Assembly (NCBI RefSeq): GCF_004217555.1
Contig: NZ_SHKW01000001.1
Coordinates: forward strand, 2,108,001 to 2,172,000
Source: Edaphobacter modestus
GTDB lineage: Bacteria; Acidobacteriota; Terriglobia; Terriglobales; Acidobacteriaceae
Direction of reading: 5' to 3'
DNA: 64,000 nt
This document shows, piece after piece, positions 33,801 through 41,986 of this stretch. Within the stretch, counting starts at the first letter, position 1, and each line of letters starts with the position of its first letter. Made by a program: the position numbers and the translations under genes. The notes under the pieces are model-generated. The model ran no database searches and was not told the origin of the DNA. It worked only from the letters and a program-made list of their open reading frames with translations.

Positions 33801-33844
33801 CGGATCTCGATGAGTGCGTTCGATCATGCACTCACCGAGATCCG
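33801..33844. terminator. Long hairpin after SDR fragment
   Basis: 17-bp arms (33801-33817 and 33828-33844) with one mismatch and a 10-nt loop, ending 7 bp from the stop of the minus-strand SDR fragment. Probably the original terminator of that SDR gene. Confidence 0.6.
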
Positions 33845-33850
33845 CTGATA

Positions 33851-34138
33851 TCAGATGGCCGACAAGCCGCCGTCGACGGACAACTCCACCCCATTTACGA
33901 AGCTCGAATCGTCTGAAGCAAGAAACAGCGCGACCGTCGCGATTTCCTCAGGTTGACCCATCGTTTCCCGCGGGATCAGGGATTCGAACATCTCCTTCGC
34001 CTCCTTGGTGAGAACTTCTTCCTGCATCGGTGTGGCGATCGGCCCCGGGCCCAGCACGTTCACCCGGATCTTCCTGCCCTTCAGTTCGTTGAGCCACGTG
34101 CGTGCGAAAGAGCGCAATGCTGCCTTGCTCGCCGCATA
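33851..34138 (-). pseudogene. SDR-family oxidoreductase, C-terminal fragment
   Basis: The frame picks up at YAASKAALRSFARTW, that is at the catalytic Tyr-Lys, and continues through PGPIATPM and [20 protein letters not shown] to the normal end. The N-terminal two thirds (cofactor motif and catalytic Ser) are missing. The break coincides with the end of the HbpS-like gene on the same strand, in a different frame. It is related to the SDR subfamily at 24087. Confidence 0.8.
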
Positions 34139-34550
34139 CCAGCGCCAGGGCTGCTTTCGCGCAGTCGACGTCGTTCTGCACCGTGGGCGCCCCGCTCAAA
34201 CCGATCGCCCCGACAATTTCTCCGTTCACCTTAACGGGAAACCCACCTCCGTACGCCGCCACACGCGAAAGCGTAGGGATGCCGGCCAAAAGCGACGGAT
34301 CGCCCTGGATAAAGTTGAAAAAGTCCTGCGTGGAGACGCCGAACAGAGCTGTATACGCCTTATTCTGTGCAATCTCTATGGAGAGGAGGGGAGCCCCATC
34401 CATCCGGCTGAATGCCTTGAGATTGCCCCCGTCATCGAGGATCGCTACGTTCTCACTAACGCCAAGTTCTCTGGCTTTCGCCACCGCTTCATCCACCATC
34501 TTCTGTGCTAGATCAGAAGAGATGCTGTGTTTCTTCACTACGTTAGCCAT
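33948..34550 (-). CDS. HbpS/GlcG-like (DUF336) haem-binding-type protein with chimeric tail
   Basis: Residues 1-138 are a DUF336 domain: LAQKMVDEAVAKARELGV, VAILDDGGNLKAFSRMDGAP, GIPTLSRVAAYGGGFPV, IGAIGLSGAPTVQNDVDCAKAALAL. Such proteins bind haem or corrinoids or assist glycolate and aromatic metabolism; the role here is unknown. About 62 more residues follow in a frame that reads out of frame through the SDR fragment. The natural C-terminus is therefore replaced after about AALALV, at a junction near 34138. The tail (GEQGSIALFRTHVAQRTEGQ) is chance translation. The protein may still fold. Confidence 0.7.
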   Translation of the reverse strand: MANVVKKHSISSDLAQKMVDEAVAKARELGVSENVAILDDGGNLKAFSRMDGAPLLSIEIAQNKAYTALFGVSTQDFFNFIQGDPSLLAGIPTLSRVAAYGGGFPVKVNGEIVGAIGLSGAPTVQNDVDCAKAALALVCGEQGSIALFRTHVAQRTEGQEDPGERAGPGADRHTDAGRSSHQGGEGDVRIPDPAGNDGST

Positions 34551-34683
34551 CGGAAACCCTTCCTCTCCACTTTGGATATGCGTTTTGTGTTGATCATCCC
34601 CGCATTTCGCGGGTCCAGGTGTGCTTCCTGTCCCGCGGAATCAGCCCACCGAGATTTCGCAACGTGACTTCGCGTGCGTTGGT

Positions 34684-35391
34684 TCAGGCAATCATTCCGC
34701 CATCCACGGTAAGATTTGCCCCGGTGATGTACGAGGATTCCGGACCGGCGACAAACGCCACCAATGCGGCAACCTCATCAACGTGCCCATAGCGGTCGAG
34801 CGCTGTAAAGGCCTTCTGCGGTACCGCCCACTCGCCCGAGGCGGGATTCAAATCCGTGTCGATCGGACCCGGCTGCACATTGTTGACCGTAATGCCACGG
34901 TTCCCCACCTCTCTGGACAGCCCCTGGGTGAACATCTTGACCGCTCCCTTCGTGGCCGAGTAGGGCACGAGGCCGGGCGTCAGAGCACGCTCGCCCACAG
35001 CCGAGCCGATCGAGATGATGCGGCCGCCGCTCTTCATGTGCTTGAGCGCCGCCTGCGTCGCGACGAATACGCCGCGGACGTTGACGTCAATCAGGCGGTC
35101 CAACTCTTCCAGCGAGGTCTCCTCGAACGTTTTCGGAATAGCCGTGCCGGCATTGTTCACAAGGACGTCGAGGCGGCCGAATGTCGCCACGGTTTTTTCG
35201 ACCGCGGCTTCGACGGCGTCGGCATCAGCGGCGTCCGCCTGAATTGCGATCGCCTTTCGGCCAGCGCGTTCAATCTCATTGACGACCGACGCGGCCGCAT
35301 CGGCACCTTTCGTGTATGTGATGGCCACGTTCGCTCCGTCCGCAGCCAGACGCTTGGCGATTGCAGCACCAATGCCGCGCGAGCCCCCCGT
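34684..35391 (-). pseudogene. SDR-family oxidoreductase lacking its start
   Basis: From [19 protein letters not shown] to TVDGGMIA this is a near-complete SDR and a close paralogue of 28427-29167, with [13 protein letters not shown] and YSATKGAVK intact. The first roughly 11 residues, start codon and promoter are gone: the homology stops at the Thr of TGGS (35389-35391). Upstream DNA is the truncated sigma-54 activator on the other strand. The longer open frame (to 35550) is antisense readthrough. Confidence 0.8.
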
Positions 35392-37149
35392 GAGGCTGCC
35401 CGGCTCCAGACCGTCATCGACACGGTTCCATCTTTCTTGTGGACGAGTTTCCCTGATGGGTCCAAGGAATATCTGAACAAACGCTGGTACGAGTACACCG
35501 GTCTGACCCAGGAACAGGGGAAAGGTTGGGGTTGGAAGGTGGTCGTTCACCCGGATGACTTGGATCGACTCATTCGTGAATGGCTAGCCTTGCTGGATGA
35601 TCCCAAACCAGGCGAACTGGAAACCCGCATCCGTCGATATGACGGAGAGTACCGATGGTTCCTCATACGTGTCGTTCCAGAATTCGACACTGAAGGCAAC
35701 GTCGTCAGGTGGTTTGGAAGCAATACCGACATCGAAGATCGAAAAAGAGCGGAGAAGAAACTCCTTGAGGACGAGCTAGAGTTTCGCCGGATTACCGATG
35801 CTATTCCGCAGAGCATTGCCGTGCTTGACCCGAACGGCGTTGTGCTCTACGTGAACCAATCATCTCTCGACTATACCGGCCTCACTGCCCAAGACTTGTC
35901 TTCTCCAGAAGCTCGTGAGCGGGTCATCCATCCGGACGACGTAGAGAGAATACGGGACGAGCGGAGGGCCGCTCTTGCGCGCGGCCTTCCGTTTGAGTTT
36001 GAGGAGAGAAAACTGGGGAAGGACGGGCAATATCGCTGGTTCCTCATCCGCTACAACCCGTTCCGCGACGAACAGGGACGCCCGGTGCGCTGGTATGCGA
36101 CGGGAACTGACATCGATGATCGCAAGCGCGCCGAAGACCGGACACGAAACGAAAACGTTGCGTTGCGCGAAGACATCGTACGCTCATCCATGTTCGAGGA
36201 AATCGTCGGTTCCTCCGAGCCATTACGTCGTGTGCTGGTTCAAGTTTCCAAGGTAGCTCCGACGGATTCCACAGTCTTGGTCTTAGGTGAAACCGGAACA
36301 GGAAAGGAGCTGATTGCTCGCGCAATTCATAACCGGTCCAAGCGTTCAAACCGTGCTTTCATACGAGTGAATTGCGCGGCGATTCCGACATCGCTGATTG
36401 CCTCCGAACTGTTCGGTCACGAAAGAGGATCCTTCACGGGGGCCACTCAGCGCCGCCTAGGTCGTTTCGAATCGGCCGATGGAGGAACGATCTTCCTCGA
36501 TGAAGTAGGCGATCTTCCGCCAGAGACGCAGGTCACATTGCTGCGAGTTCTTCAGGAGCGGGAATTCGAGCGAGTGGGCGGTACTCAAACCGTTTCGGTT
36601 GACGTGCGGGTGATAGCGGCTACCAATCGAGACCTGCCCACAGCGGTGGCTGAAGGGACGCTCCGTCAGGATTTGTTTTACCGTCTCAATGTTTTTCCGA
36701 TTCGATTACCCGCGTTGCGCGAGCGCATTGGTGATATTTCGTTGTTGGTCGAATACCTGATCGACCGTTACGCCCAAAAAGCAGGTAAGAAGATTCGAAA
36801 TATAGACAAGAAGTCAATGGAACTCTTCCGCACGTATGACTGGCCAGGCAACATCCGAGAGTTGCAAAACGTAGTCGAGCGGGCGGTGATTCTATCTGAA
36901 GGGGAGACTTTCTTCGTAGATGAAGCCTGGCTTACGCGCGTGCCTCCCAAGTTGGCTGCGAAGTCTGTTCCGCTGGTTGCTGACCTCGTCGAGCACGAAA
37001 GGGAAATGCTCGAAGCCGCACTTCGGGAATCCGAAGGCGTAATTGGGGGTCCAACCGGCGCTGCCATTAAGCTGGGCATTCCTCGCCAGACCCTAGAATC
37101 AAAAATAAGGAAGCTGGGTATAAACCGGCACCACTTTAAGGCTTCTTGA
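35392..37149 (+). pseudogene. Sigma-54 activator with two PAS domains, start missing
   Basis: Paralogue of 14860-16662 over 585 residues: two PAS/PAC units, AAA+ with GETGTGKE, Walker [18 protein letters not shown] and a Fis-type helix-turn-helix ([20 protein letters not shown]). The sigma-54 loop is GSFTGA (codons 36427-36444) instead of GAFTGA. Homology begins at [12 protein letters not shown]; about 12 residues, the start and the promoter are missing where it meets the SDR head to head. An open frame continues upstream through SDR antisense to 34621, but that part is not a real domain. No -24/-12 promoter follows it. Confidence 0.75.
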
Positions 37150-37256
37150 TCTTCCCGTAAGTAAACGTCAGCCGCTCTCTTCCAGTGCTTTTACTCAAGC
37201 CACTCGTGCTATGACGGCACTCCAAGACGGATCTTGCGTGTGAACTCGCACAGTTC

Positions 37257-37808
37257 TTGAATATCGTCACGCAAATAGCCCCTTGCGGCGTGCATGGAAC
37301 CTTCTCGGAGCAAGAGACGCGCAAATTCTCTCTACCCTCCGCGTACTTCGCTCCAAAGCCAGCGACGAAAGGGCTACACGGCGGAGGGCATGGCACACAC
37401 CCGCGCACCGAAGTAAAAGGCCTCTCCGCTGCAGTAGACCGCCTCCTGAACAGTGAAATGGTACAGGCTCGCTGTGCTGAACCCATTTCGAAGCCTCGAC
37501 CGACGCCGCAGAGCTTTGAGCCAAATCTCATTTCCTCTTCGGCACCCGTCCGCATGACGAAACACGCGCGCGTCTATGACGCTGTAGAGCAGGCGCTGCG
37601 AAGCACAGACTTGCTCATTCAAACGGGCGGCTTCAGTGCGATCATCCTCGATTTTGGAGATCTTCCGCGCGAAGTTGTCGCTCGTATCGAACTTTCGACC
37701 TGGCACAGATACCGCGTCGCTTCCGAACAAACCCAATCGAGCATTGTGCTGCTCTCGCAAGACGGAGGCATCAGGCAAGCCGGGTACTCCATTCCCAAAC
37801 ATGGATGA
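37257..37808 (+). pseudogene. ImuA-like (RecA-related SOS mutagenesis) C-terminal remnant
   Basis: Within a 183-codon frame, about residues 100-165 (VYDAVEQALRSTDLLIQTGG, SAIILDFGDLP, TWHRYRVASEQTQSSIVLLS) match the C-terminal part of ImuA proteins that work with ImuB and DnaE2 in translesion synthesis. The Walker A region is not present, and residues 1-80 look non-homologous. No imuB or dnaE2 follows. It lies just before the integrase gene. Confidence 0.55.
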
Positions 37809-37907
37809 CCCGGTGAGATGTGACTGCTCCTGCATCTAGCCGGACCGAGTACTGTTACACCCTGGCGCTCCGATCAGGCAGGACTAATTGTATGCAAAGG
37901 AGATCAA

Positions 37908-39209
37908 ATGAACAGATTTCAGCAAGGAAGCCTCTTCAAAGTGAAGCGAAAAGGCTGCTCCGATGTGTGGGTTTTTCGCTGGTACGACTATTCCTCCGGA
38001 AAGCGAATCTACAAGAAGGAGATCATCGGCAGCGTAGCTCAAATTCGGAGTAAACAAGAAGCGGAAAAGACTGTCGCTGCACTTCGCAGCTCAATCAACG
38101 TCGACATTGGAACACCACACACCATATGTGATCTCGCGGCGCACTATCGAGCGCACGAGCTGACTCAAGAGAAGAAATCGTTCTCGACAATCGATAACCA
38201 TCGCAATCTATTCAAGCGTTACATTGAGCCAAGATGGGGGTGCCTTCGGCTTGGTTCCATTCGAACAGTAGAGGTCGAGGAATGGCTCCATTCTCTCCCA
38301 TTGGCGCCGGCCTCGAAGGCGAAACTCAAGTGTGTCCTGTCGGTGCTGTACAACCATGCGATCCGCTATCAATGGCTAACGTTCAACCCGATCAATCGAG
38401 TGAGGACATCACAGAGACGTCTCCGCGATAAAGACATTCTCACGCCAGAAGAATTTCAGAAATTAGTACAACAACTCTCGGTGCGGGACCGGACCATGGT
38501 CTTGCTGATTGGCAGCACTGGACTACGTCGATCAGAGATGATCGCTCTGACGTGGTTAGACCTCAACACCAGGACGATGGAGGTCAATATCTTGAGGTCT
38601 TGCGTGCGCAATCGCTTCGGGAAGACGAAGACCGAGTCGTCCTGCCGCCCCGTCCCGCTTCATCCGCTTGTGCTCAGCGCTTTGTTGGAGTGGCGTGCGC
38701 AATCGCCCTATGCTACGGATGTGGATTTTCTGTTTCCCTCAACTCGGTTCAAAGGCAGCAAGCCCCTCAGCCCTGACAGCATCCTGGAGAAGAGTATTCG
38801 CCCCGCATTAGCGAGGATCGGAGTCGTTGGAAAGCAGATCGGCTGGCACAGCTTCCGTCATTCGCTGGCGACGAACCTGAGATCACTTGGCATCGACATT
38901 AAGGTTGCTCAGGAGTTGATGCGACATTCCAGTTGCCGCACAACGCTTGATATTTACACCCGCGCGGTAGACCAACAAAAGCGCGAAGCGAGCCTGAAAG
39001 TCGTGGAATTGATACTTCCTTTGGAGGTGAAGAAATTTCAGCACCCTTCCGCACCCTCGGAGACAGACGAGACTTCAAATCAGAGTCTGCAACGTACTCA
39101 TTGCAGGAGGTTTATTGGTGGACCTGATCGGGATCGAACCGATGACCTCTTCCATGCCATCGGCCAAAAACATAAGTTGTTGACGGATAAGCAGTTATTA
39201 GTCGGCTGA
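37908..39209 (+). CDS. Tyrosine recombinase/integrase of an integrative element
   Basis: A 433-residue site-specific integrase. The SAM-like core-binding domain lies at about residues 65-165. The catalytic set is visible: Arg in TGLRRSE (near 207), Lys in GKTKTESS, HxxR in WHSFRHS (near 324-330), His in LMRHSS, and Tyr in LDIYTRA (near 352). AAAGGAG precedes the ATG at 37908. The C-terminal extension GGPDRDRTDDLFHAI is the antisense reading of a tRNA 3' half, so the attachment core lies inside the gene. It probably mediates integration and excision at a tRNA-Ala gene. Confidence 0.9.
   Translation: MNRFQQGSLFKVKRKGCSDVWVFRWYDYSSGKRIYKKEIIGSVAQIRSKQEAEKTVAALRSSINVDIGTPHTICDLAAHYRAHELTQEKKSFSTIDNHRNLFKRYIEPRWGCLRLGSIRTVEVEEWLHSLPLAPASKAKLKCVLSVLYNHAIRYQWLTFNPINRVRTSQRRLRDKDILTPEEFQKLVQQLSVRDRTMVLLIGSTGLRRSEMIALTWLDLNTRTMEVNILRSCVRNRFGKTKTESSCRPVPLHPLVLSALLEWRAQSPYATDVDFLFPSTRFKGSKPLSPDSILEKSIRPALARIGVVGKQIGWHSFRHSLATNLRSLGIDIKVAQELMRHSSCRTTLDIYTRAVDQQKREASLKVVELILPLEVKKFQHPSAPSETDETSNQSLQRTHCRRFIGGPDRDRTDDLFHAIGQKHKLLTDKQLLVG
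39116..39160 (-). other. Attachment-site core: 3' half of tRNA-Ala(GGC)
   Basis: Read on the minus strand, 45 bp match a tRNA from the anticodon loop (ATGGCAT, anticodon GGC) through GGAAG, the variable region, the T arm (ATCGG-TTCGATC-CCGAT) and a CCA end at 39116-39118. The 5' half (acceptor, D arm and left anticodon stem) is absent: CTTCC is expected before the loop but TGGCCG is found. This is an integrase att core, not a functional tRNA gene. Confidence 0.75.
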
Positions 39210-39230
39210 GTCGGCAAAACCGGCCCAGTT

Positions 39231-39259
39231 TGCTACCAATGCTACCAATTTGCTACCAA
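39231..39259. repeat. Triple TGCTACCAA direct repeat
   Basis: Three copies of TGCTACCAA at 39231, 39240 and 39251 (spacing 9 and 11 bp), 70 bp from the att core. Such short direct repeats next to att sites often bind the integrase N-terminal domain (arm sites) or a directionality factor. Confidence 0.55.
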
Positions 39260-39366
39260 AATTTAACCGAGCGGACTTGGGCTGAACCCGTGGGGGAGCA
39301 GCCCAAAACTCTTCCAGTACGTCCCTGGATTTGCGCTTTAGAGTTCGTAAAGACGATCCCGGCAGC

Positions 39367-39387
39367 TGTGCGGCAACTTGCCGCACA
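39367..39387. promoter_or_regulatory. Perfect palindrome upstream of abiE
   Basis: TGTGCGGCAA-C-TTGCCGCACA, 10-bp arms around one base, about 130 bp before AbiEi. With the inverted repeat at 39431-39447 it resembles the paired operators that AbiEi-type antitoxins bind for autoregulation. Confidence 0.5.
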
Positions 39388-39430
39388 ACAGCCAAGGGTA
39401 TGACGGGCAGGTTTGAACTTAGCCACAAAG

Positions 39431-39447
39431 GTGCGTTCAAGACGCAC
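39431..39447. promoter_or_regulatory. Inverted repeat upstream of abiE
   Basis: GTGCGT-TCAAG-ACGCAC, 21 bp before a TTGACA (39468-39473) that could be the -35 of the abiE promoter. Near-consensus -10 candidates (GATTAT at 39492-39497) overlap the proposed AbiEi start, so the start may be a few codons later. Confidence 0.5.
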
Positions 39448-39495
39448 GTTTGTGAGTTTATGTGAACTTGACATGGTGTTTGATGATGAGCGATT

Positions 39496-40359
39496 ATGTG
39501 CGTCATGGATGCACAAAGATCATCTCGGCTAAACCATCTCTTGCTTTCTCTGCCAGAAGGATTTCTGGCAGACAGCGCGTGGCTGCAAGCACAGGGGCTC
39601 TCTCGTTCGTCGATACGCGACTATGTGGATCGGGGTTGGCTCGAACGACTAGGGCCGAGAGTGTATCGACGGCCCATGCAAGCAGCCAAGAGTTTGCTTC
39701 GCTGGGATTTGGTCGTCCTCTCCCTTCAGCAGGTCATGCACAAGCCGCTTCATGTCGGCGGTCGAACGGCAGTCGAGCTATCCGGTTACGCCCACTATCT
39801 CGAAGCCGGCGATGCTTCCACGGTGTACCTCTATGGGCAAGGCATACCGTCCTGGCTCGCCAAACTTCCCTCGTCGGCTCACTTTGAAACCCGTTCTATT
39901 CGTCTCTTTGCGAACTCCAGTACAGGAGTTGAGATGAGGCGCTACGATTTGCGTTCTGGTGAAGCTGCTGGCTCCACGAAGGATGCGGAGTCAACGAGTC
40001 CGTGGGAATGGTCTTTGACGATGTCGGTGCCGGAGCGAGCAATCCTGGAGATGATGGATGAACTTCCGCAGCACGAGAGCTTTCATCAGGTTGATGTCGT
40101 CATGGAAGGACTCGCCAATTTGCGTCCTGGACTGGTGGGGAAGCTCCTGCAGGAATGCAGGAGTATAAAAGTGAAACGCCTCTTTCTCTGGTATGCGGAC
40201 CGACACGGACACGCCTGGTTGAAGCATCTCGATCAGTCGTCCGTCGATCTAGGAAAGGGAAAGCGTCAATTGGTTCCCCAGGGCCATTTCGACTCTCGCT
40301 ATCAGATCACGCTCCCAACTGAACTGTTCGCTACCGGAGGTCCAAGCGATGCCCAGTGA
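39496..40359 (+). CDS. abiEi: AbiEi-family antitoxin (type IV toxin-antitoxin)
   Basis: A 287-residue antitoxin and autorepressor. An N-terminal winged helix (QGLSRSSIRDYVDRGWLERL, then GPRVYRR) is followed by the AbiEi C-terminal antitoxin domain (LHVGGRTAVELSGYAHYL, MSVPERAILEMMDELP). In known systems it binds promoter inverted repeats, and its C-terminal domain counteracts the AbiEii nucleotidyltransferase. The start could also be the ATG at 39505. It overlaps abiEii by 11 bp. Such pairs limit phages and stabilise mobile elements. Confidence 0.88.
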   Translation: MCVMDAQRSSRLNHLLLSLPEGFLADSAWLQAQGLSRSSIRDYVDRGWLERLGPRVYRRPMQAAKSLLRWDLVVLSLQQVMHKPLHVGGRTAVELSGYAHYLEAGDASTVYLYGQGIPSWLAKLPSSAHFETRSIRLFANSSTGVEMRRYDLRSGEAAGSTKDAESTSPWEWSLTMSVPERAILEMMDELPQHESFHQVDVVMEGLANLRPGLVGKLLQECRSIKVKRLFLWYADRHGHAWLKHLDQSSVDLGKGKRQLVPQGHFDSRYQITLPTELFATGGPSDAQ

Positions 40360-41290
40360 AGTCTTCGAGGCGCAGGTAGCCCTTCTGGTTCGCCTGCTGC
40401 CGTATGTGGCGGCGGAAACCTGCTTTGCCCTCAAGGGTGGTACGGCAATCAATCTTTTCGTGCGAGACCTGCCTCGGCTCTCGGTGGATATTGATCTCGT
40501 TTACCTGCCCATTGAGGATCGAGAGACTTCGCTTCTGGGCATACGATCTGCTCTGGGTCGCATCGCCGAGACCATTCGCAAAGCGATTCCCGGAAGTGTC
40601 GTCACAGACACGGCAAACGCTGATGGAACCAGAATTCTTATTCGTCAGCGGAACGCCCAGATCAAGATTGAAGTCACTCCGGTTCTTCGGGGAACAGTCC
40701 ATCCAACCGAGTTGGGGATTGTACGGCCAATCGTGGAGGAACGATTTGGCTTTGCCGAAATCCAAGTGGTTTCATTCGCTGATCTCTACGCGGGAAAACT
40801 GGTTGCAGCACTCGACCGTCAACATCCTCGGGATCTATTCGATGTTCAATACCTGCTTGCGAATGAAGGCATCGACAAGACTCTCTTCCAAACCTTTCTC
40901 GCATACATCCTCAGCCACAACCGTCCAGCACACGAAGTCCTGCAACCGCGCTTGAAAGAGATAAGGCAAGCCTTTGAGCAAGAGTTTGTGGGCATGACCG
41001 TCGAAGAAACTTCCCTCGATACACTTCTTGCAGTACGACAACAACTCATTTCGGAGATTCGTTCTCACCTGGATGAAGCCTCCAAACGGTTCCTGCTCTC
41101 ATTTCACGAGCTGAAACCTGATTGGGATCTTCTCGGATTACCCAACGTCCGCAACCTTCCAGCAATCCGCTGGAAGCTGATGAATCTCGAACGGTTGAGA
41201 ATCGAGCAACCAGTGAAGTACGAGGAAACGCTTGAGAGTCTTGAAGCGACGCTTGCCACCATTGATGGTAAACCGGTGGTAAACCGGTGA
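40349..41290 (+). CDS. abiEii: AbiEii-family nucleotidyltransferase toxin
   Basis: A 313-residue toxin of the DUF1814/AbiEii family. The nucleotidyltransferase signature is intact: FALKGGTAINLF (about 26-37) and RLSVDIDLVYLP (about 43-54, two Asp metal ligands), then the third Asp/Lys region in SFADLYAGKLVAALDRQHPRD. AbiEii relatives block growth by acting on nucleic acids or tRNA; the exact target here is unknown. It is translated from within the end of abiEi, which keeps the two balanced. Confidence 0.88.
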   Translation: MPSEVFEAQVALLVRLLPYVAAETCFALKGGTAINLFVRDLPRLSVDIDLVYLPIEDRETSLLGIRSALGRIAETIRKAIPGSVVTDTANADGTRILIRQRNAQIKIEVTPVLRGTVHPTELGIVRPIVEERFGFAEIQVVSFADLYAGKLVAALDRQHPRDLFDVQYLLANEGIDKTLFQTFLAYILSHNRPAHEVLQPRLKEIRQAFEQEFVGMTVEETSLDTLLAVRQQLISEIRSHLDEASKRFLLSFHELKPDWDLLGLPNVRNLPAIRWKLMNLERLRIEQPVKYEETLESLEATLATIDGKPVVNR

Positions 41291-41439
41291 ATAGCATTCT
41301 GGATGCCGTTCACCAGGTACAAGCAGACCTCCTTGTTTTCGGGATCACTCCACACTCCGAGTTTGGAGGCGTGATCTTCGGAAGCACGGCGAGTGAGCTG
41401 GCCCAGCACGCACGATTTGATGTTCTCGGAGTCCACTAG
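41287..41439 (+). pseudogene. Universal stress protein-like C-terminal fragment
   Basis: A 50-codon frame from a GTG that overlaps the abiEii stop: SILDAVHQVQADLLVFGITP then GGVIFGSTASELAQHARFDV. It resembles the last strand-helix part of UspA-fold proteins (ADLIVMG ... GSVAExVVRHAPCPVLVV). The ATP-binding N-terminus is missing. It could be translated by coupling, but is more likely a remnant. Confidence 0.45.
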
Positions 41440-41528
41440 TTGCTGGACCACAACATCAACGATTCTCGCGCGGAATCCGGAGAACCAGACACTGTGCGTT
41501 GCTTAGAGCTGCTGAGAAAGGGGAGTTT

Positions 41529-41984
41529 ATGGCAGAAGTGGATTTACAAAGACAACAGGACGAGCCCCTCGTGAACGCGGAATTAGTTGATCGTGGTGCA
41601 ACAGATGAAGTCCTCGTTGCGGCGGCCAAGTCAGGGGATCATCTCGCCTTTGTGGAGTTGTGGACGCGGCACTCAAATACGGCCTTCAAGATCGCCTACC
41701 GGATCATGGGAAACCGAGACGACGCAGAAGACGCGATTCAGGATGCCTGGATGAAAGCCTATGTTCATTTGAAGACATCCGACGGCAGGGCAAAATTCTC
41801 AACCTGGCTCACGCGAATTGCGATCAATTCAACGCTCATGACTCTACGGAGGAGGCGTACCCGTCGTGAGACGTCGATGGAGATCACGGACGGTGAGAAC
41901 TGGGTCCAATATGAAATTACAGACGGCAAGAGAAGCGTTGAAGAACTCTGTGTACAGCACTCAACGGTGAAGTTCGCGATCTAA
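41529..41984 (+). pseudogene. ECF sigma factor truncated after region 2
   Basis: 151 residues; the ATG at 41529 follows GAAAGGGGAG. Region 2 is clear (HLAFVELWTRHSNTAFKIAY, RIMGNRDDAEDAIQDAWMKA, FSTWLTRIAIN). The linker runs to EELCVQHST, and then the protein ends after five unrelated residues. Region 4, needed for -35 recognition, is absent. The break is next to the start of the 5'-truncated amidohydrolase, so a deletion probably fused the two. Confidence 0.75.
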
Positions 41985-41986
41985 CT

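Noticed and set aside
34621-35391. N-terminal 257 codons of the 842-codon frame leading into the third sigma-54 activator
   Set aside because: These codons are the antisense of the SDR at 34684-35391. The real activator homology starts only at about 35392.
39116-39160. A functional tRNA-Ala gene
   Set aside because: Only the 3' half from the anticodon loop on is present; the left anticodon stem, D arm and 5' acceptor strand are missing.
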